A stretch of DNA of 64,000 bases, taken from Actinomadura nitritigenes (lineage in GTDB: Bacteria; Actinomycetota; Actinomycetes; Streptosporangiales; Streptosporangiaceae). The stretch lies in the NCBI RefSeq assembly GCF_017573545.1, contig NZ_JAGEOK010000011.1, positions 1 to 64,000 on the forward strand, given 5' to 3'. Position 1 is the first letter of the stretch, and every line of letters starts with the position of its first letter. The notes beneath the pieces are model-generated. The model did not search any database and had not been told where the DNA came from. It saw nothing but the letters and a program-made list of their open reading frames with translations. Made by a program: the position numbers and the translations under genes. Of this stretch, positions 59,802 to 64,000 are shown in pieces.

Positions 59802-60583
59802 CGCTTCCCTCCCCGCCCGGCGGGCCGCTTCCCGCGGACCTGTGCGCCCCGGCCCTGTGCTCCGCCGAGCGCCGGCCGCCTGCCGCGCCGTATCCGGCGC
59901 CCCACCAGCAGGCCCAGGACGATCAGCCCGCCGAGCCCGGCGCCGACGCCGAACGCGGTGCCGTTCTCGACCGCGGCCCGGTGGTTGCCGCGGTCGTAGG
60001 CGTCCAGTTCCCGCCGCGTCGCGGACTCGGGCCTCGGCGACGGATGGAGGGCGCGCTCCTTCGCCCGGCCGGAGAGGGCGATCTCCACGAACCGGTCGAG
60101 GACGCTCAGCAGGCCCGCCTCGTAGGGCAGCTCCGACGTCGCGGCCTGGTAGGCGTGCTCGACGTCGATCCGGCGCGTCCCGCCGAACTGCTGCACGTCG
60201 CCGAGGCCGCCGCCGGGATCGACGACGAGGTAGACGCCGTCCTTGCCGAGCCGGTCGTGGAGCACGGGCACCATCGCCTCCAGGTCGGACGGGGCCTGCG
60301 AGTCGTCCTCGCGGTACCGGGCGGGCAGCGTCACCACGACGTAGACGGGCACGCCGAGCCTCCCGACCAGCGCCTTGATCTTCCCGGCGGTGCCGGGCGG
60401 CAGCAGCCGGGGCACCTGGTCGGTGACGTAGACGGGGTCGCGCCTGAGCGCGTCGGTGATGGCGCCGATCCGCGTCCGCACCGCGGGCGGTTTCGCCGGA
60501 CGGACGGGCCCGGCCCACGCCGGTGCGGCGATGCAGCAGGCGAGCAGCCCACCGATGACAAGGACGAACCACCCGCGCCGCAT
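59798..60583 (-). CDS. TPM-like membrane protein, paralogue A
   Basis: 261 residues. Signal peptide WFVLVIGGLLACCIAAPAWA, then a TPM-like domain (DPVYVTDQVPRLLPPGTAGK, VPVYVVVTLPARY, RLGKDGVYLVVDPGGG). A transmembrane helix near residue 215 (FGVGAGLGGLIVLGLLVGRR) and a basic tail follow; it lacks the C-terminal NPLHGD/CxxC module of its paralogues. It is the first gene of the operon, divergent from gap across a 221-nt gap. Function unknown; an envelope role is likely from topology. Confidence 0.75.
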   Translation of the reverse strand: MRRGWFVLVIGGLLACCIAAPAWAGPVRPAKPPAVRTRIGAITDALRRDPVYVTDQVPRLLPPGTAGKIKALVGRLGVPVYVVVTLPARYREDDSQAPSDLEAMVPVLHDRLGKDGVYLVVDPGGGLGDVQQFGGTRRIDVEHAYQAATSELPYEAGLLSVLDRFVEIALSGRAKERALHPSPRPESATRRELDAYDRGNHRAAVENGTAFGVGAGLGGLIVLGLLVGRRIRRGRRPALGGAQGRGAQVRGKRPAGRGGKR

Positions 60584-60804
60584 GGCGGGAGTCTACTGAT
60601 GATCGTCCCGGCCGGGCCGGTCGGCGGCGGCCCGGCGGACGGTCCCCCGGACGGGGGAGGGCGGGTCACCCGCAAATCCACCGCCGCCGGTGTCGGGCTA
60701 CCCGCGGGTCATTGGATAGGGTCGACAGCGGGGGAAGACCCCGGTAGACCGCAGTTGACAGCCTGGTGACACCGGGCGACACGACGTACGAGGAGAGCCG
60801 TTCC

Positions 60805-61812
<1,008 letters not shown>

Positions 61813-61831
61813 CCGAGACGAGAGTCCCGTT

Positions 61832-61868
61832 CCCGCCGTGGCCGCGCCGTGCGCGCGGCCACGGCGGG
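61832..61868 (+). terminator. 15-bp intra-operon hairpin after gap
   Basis: CCCGCCGTGGCCGCG (61832-61846) is perfectly complementary to 61854-61868, with a 7-nt loop. It lies between gap and pgk, 28 nt before the pgk ATG. It may be a partial terminator, a processing site or a stabiliser of the gap mRNA. Confidence 0.65.
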
Positions 61869-61896
61869 GCCGTATCCGGAAGGACACCGCATCCCG

Positions 61897-63084
61897 ATGC
61901 GCACCATTGACGATCTGGACGTCGCCGGCCGGAAGGTGCTGGTCCGCGCGGATCTGAACGTCCCGCTGCAGGACGGCAGGATCACCGACGACGGGCGGAT
62001 CCGGGCCAGCCTGCCCACGATCGAGACGCTGATGGCCAAGGGCGCCAAGGTCATCGTCTGCGCCCACCTCGGCCGCCCGAAGGGCGAGGTCAAGCCCGAG
62101 TTCTCGCTCGCGCCCGTCGCGGGCCGGCTCGGCGAGCTGCTCGGCGTCCGCGTGGTGTTCGCCGACGACGTGGTCGGCGCGTCCGCGCACGCCGCGGTCG
62201 GCGGGCTCGGCGACGGCGACGTGGCGCTGCTGGAGAACCTGCGCTTCGAGCCGGGCGAGACCAGCAAGGACGACGCCGAGCGCGGCGCGTTCGCCGACAA
62301 GCTGGCCGCCCACGCCGACGTCTACGTCGGCGACGGGTTCGGTGCCGTGCACCGCAAGCACGCGAGCGTCTACGACGTGCCGAAGCGGCTCCCGCACGCC
62401 GCCGGCGACCTGATCGCCACCGAGGTCTCGGTGCTGGAGAAGCTCACCGAGCGGGTCGAGCGGCCCTACGCGGTGGTCCTCGGCGGCTCCAAGGTCTCCG
62501 ACAAGCTCGGCGTGATCGACAACCTGCTCGGCAAGGCCGACCGCATCCTGATCGGCGGCGGCATGGTCTTCACCTTCCTCAAGGCGCAGGGCCACGAGGT
62601 CGGCAAGAGCCTCCTCGAAGAGGACCAGCTGGACACCGTCCGCGAGTACCTGCGGCGGGCCGAGGAGACCGGCGTCGAGTTCGTGCTGCCGGTGGACGTC
62701 GTCGCCGCGACCGCGTTCGCCGCGGACGCCGACCACGACGTGGTCGCCGCCGACGCGATCCCCGCCGACCGGCTCGGCCTCGACATCGGCCCCGAGTCCG
62801 GCAAGCTGTTCGCCGCGCGCCTCGCCGGCGCGAAGACGGTGTTCTGGAACGGCCCGATGGGCGTCTTCGAGATGGAGCCCTACGCGAACGGCACCCGCGC
62901 CGTCGCGCAGGGCCTGATCGACTCGGGCGCGTTCACCGTCGTCGGCGGCGGGGACTCCGCCGCGGCCGTCCGGCAGCTCGGCTTCGACGAGGCCGCCTTC
63001 TCGCACATCTCGACCGGCGGCGGCGCCAGCCTCGAATACCTCGAGGGCAAGACGCTGCCCGGCCTGCAGGCACTGGAGGACTGA
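61897..63084 (+). CDS. pgk: Phosphoglycerate kinase
   Basis: 395 residues. The N-domain shows VLVRADLNVPLQDGRITDDG, and the 3PG-binding HLGRPKGEVKPEFSLAPVA. The hinge and nucleotide site include VLGGSKVSDKLGVIDNLL, VFWNGPMGVFEMEPYANGTR and VVGGGDSAAAVRQLGF. The usual HISTGGGASLEYLEGKTLPG closes it. It makes ATP from 1,3-bisphosphoglycerate. The ATG at 61897 follows the hairpin after gap; tpiA starts 3 nt after its stop. Confidence 0.97.
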   Translation: MRTIDDLDVAGRKVLVRADLNVPLQDGRITDDGRIRASLPTIETLMAKGAKVIVCAHLGRPKGEVKPEFSLAPVAGRLGELLGVRVVFADDVVGASAHAAVGGLGDGDVALLENLRFEPGETSKDDAERGAFADKLAAHADVYVGDGFGAVHRKHASVYDVPKRLPHAAGDLIATEVSVLEKLTERVERPYAVVLGGSKVSDKLGVIDNLLGKADRILIGGGMVFTFLKAQGHEVGKSLLEEDQLDTVREYLRRAEETGVEFVLPVDVVAATAFAADADHDVVAADAIPADRLGLDIGPESGKLFAARLAGAKTVFWNGPMGVFEMEPYANGTRAVAQGLIDSGAFTVVGGGDSAAAVRQLGFDEAAFSHISTGGGASLEYLEGKTLPGLQALED

Positions 63085-63087
63085 CCG

Positions 63088-63882
63088 ATGGCCGCCGCGA
63101 CCCCCGCCCGCAAGCCGCTGATGGCGGGCAACTGGAAGATGAACAAGAACCACCTGGACGCGCTGCTGCTCGTCCAGAAGATGGCGTTCGCGCTGAAGGA
63201 GCCCGACTTCGAGGCCGTCGACGTCGTCGTGTGCCCGCCGTTCACCGACCTGCGCACGGTGCAGACGGTGATCGCGGCCGACAACTACGCCATCCAGTAC
63301 GGCGCCCAGGACGTCTCGCAGCACGCCTCGGGCGCCTACACCGGCGAGATCGCGGCGTCGATGCTGGCGAAGCTGGGCTGCTCCTACGTGATCGTGGGGC
63401 ACTCCGAGCGGCGCGAGTACCACGCCGAGGACGACGCGCTCGTCAACGCCAAGGCCAAGGCGGTCCTCGGCGCGGACATGAGCCCGATCGTCTGCATCGG
63501 CGAGGGCCTGCACGTCCGGCGGGCCGGCGAGCACGTCGCGCACTGCATGACGCAGCTGGACGGCGCGCTGGAGAAGATCCCCGCCGAGCAGGTCCGCCGC
63601 ACGGTGATCGCCTACGAGCCGGTCTGGGCGATCGGCACCGGCGAGGTCGCCACGCCGCAGGACGCGCAGGAGGTCTGCGGGGCGATCCGCACCCGGCTCG
63701 CCGAGCTGTACGACGGCGGAGTGGCCGACCAGGTGCGTATCCTGTACGGCGGCTCGGTGAAGGGCGACAACATCGCCAGGCTGATGGCGCAGGCCGACGT
63801 GGACGGCGCGTTGGTCGGTGGTGCCAGCCTGGACCCGGGCGAGTTCGTCAAGATCTGCCGGTACCGGGATCTCCCGGCCTGA
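63088..63882 (+). CDS. tpiA: Triosephosphate isomerase
   Basis: 264 residues. The active-site Lys is in LMAGNWKMNKNHLDALLLVQ, His in VIVGHSERREYHAEDDALVN, and catalytic Glu in YEPVWAIGTGEVATPQDAQE. The phosphate-binding loop is LYGGSVKGDNIARLMAQADV. It interconverts dihydroxyacetone phosphate and glyceraldehyde-3-phosphate. Only 3 nt separate it from pgk. In related genomes secG follows. Confidence 0.97.
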   Translation: MAAATPARKPLMAGNWKMNKNHLDALLLVQKMAFALKEPDFEAVDVVVCPPFTDLRTVQTVIAADNYAIQYGAQDVSQHASGAYTGEIAASMLAKLGCSYVIVGHSERREYHAEDDALVNAKAKAVLGADMSPIVCIGEGLHVRRAGEHVAHCMTQLDGALEKIPAEQVRRTVIAYEPVWAIGTGEVATPQDAQEVCGAIRTRLAELYDGGVADQVRILYGGSVKGDNIARLMAQADVDGALVGGASLDPGEFVKICRYRDLPA

Positions 63883-64000
63883 TCAAAACTGATCAATTCC
63901 GCGTGACATGGGGGTTCTTGCCGAACCAGCCGGTAGTTCGTCGTACCCTTCGTAGCTGACGGGTAAACCGCCCGGCTCGATCCTCCGTCCCTACAGACGA
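63883..64000 (+). other. Intergenic end of window, possible promoter
   Basis: Directly after the tpiA stop come two TGATCA hexamers (63880-63885 and 63890-63895). Further on TTGCCG (63918-63923) and TACCCT (63944-63949) look like -35 and -10 elements, but the 20-nt spacer is long. No coding region starts before the window ends; secG would be expected next by synteny. Confidence 0.35.

Noticed and set aside
60755..60760. TTGACA as a -35 for gap
   Set aside because: No credible -10 lies 16-18 nt downstream; the TAGGGT at 60717 is a better candidate.

Overview
The window is chromosomal DNA from a very GC-rich actinomycete (Actinomycetota). WhiA, SteA/SteB, a mycothiol-dependent formaldehyde dehydrogenase, a mycothiol-dependent maleylpyruvate isomerase-type protein, many GTG/TTG starts and probable leaderless transcripts all fit that. 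Gene content and order suggest Streptosporangiales, perhaps a Thermomonosporaceae/Actinomadura-like organism; the genus is inference. I see no prophage, insertion sequence, CRISPR array or tRNA. No gene-free gap exceeds about 250 bases, and antisense open frames are GC artefacts.

Layout. 1-2755: end of an rRNA operon (5S rRNA, terminator), then a large Gly/Arg-rich TPR protein closed by a 14-bp hairpin. 2837-9788: small metabolic genes (DUF574 methyltransferase, dienelactone hydrolase, MBL hydrolase, Nudix, DUF1015, TPR protein, HAD phosphatase, SCP2-like protein). 9820-19915: conserved tlyA-nadK-recN-steA-steB run followed by an MraY/WecA-like transferase, a MurJ-like flippase and a GT4 glycosyltransferase. 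20028-21180: a yybP-ykoY manganese riboswitch and TerC. 21273-26874: two-domain acyl-CoA dehydrogenase, a small membrane protein, and a lipoprotein-MoxR-VWA operon. 26855-33494: two MFS efflux pumps, each divergent from its own regulator (HxlR, TetR), with a TM-HAMP-cyclase between them. 33571-38157: S-(hydroxymethyl)mycothiol dehydrogenase plus MBL hydrolase, a secreted lipase-like protein, a P-loop protein and another MBL hydrolase. 38329-43639: membrane protein coupled to a giant Crp-NB-ARC-TPR regulator, then a second Crp/Fnr regulator. 43649-46444: mycothiol-type enzyme, odd MBL protein, NTF2-like protein and its TetR regulator. 46654-57090: uvrA, two Rieske lipoproteins, MscS channel, then uvrC-rapZ-yvcK-whiA. 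57293-60583: an operon of three related membrane proteins of unknown function. 60805-63882: gap-pgk-tpiA glycolytic operon.

How they work together. Several blocks are recognisable units: cytokinesis and envelope (SteA/SteB with a lipid-carrier transferase, flippase and glycosyltransferase), nucleotide excision repair (uvrA, uvrC), formaldehyde detoxification, and central glycolysis. Regulation is unusually legible. A Mn riboswitch has a mutually exclusive SD-sequestering helix. Paired palindromic operators lie in divergent gaps. At least six genes have a -10 hexamer 6-8 nt before the start codon.

The most novel items are: (i) two dispersed three-hairpin repeats whose long stems differ in sequence but stay perfectly paired while flank and loop are invariant; (ii) the Crp-STAND fusion with its coupled membrane partner; (iii) the TPM-like triplet operon; (iv) the RGG-box TPR protein next to the rRNA operon.
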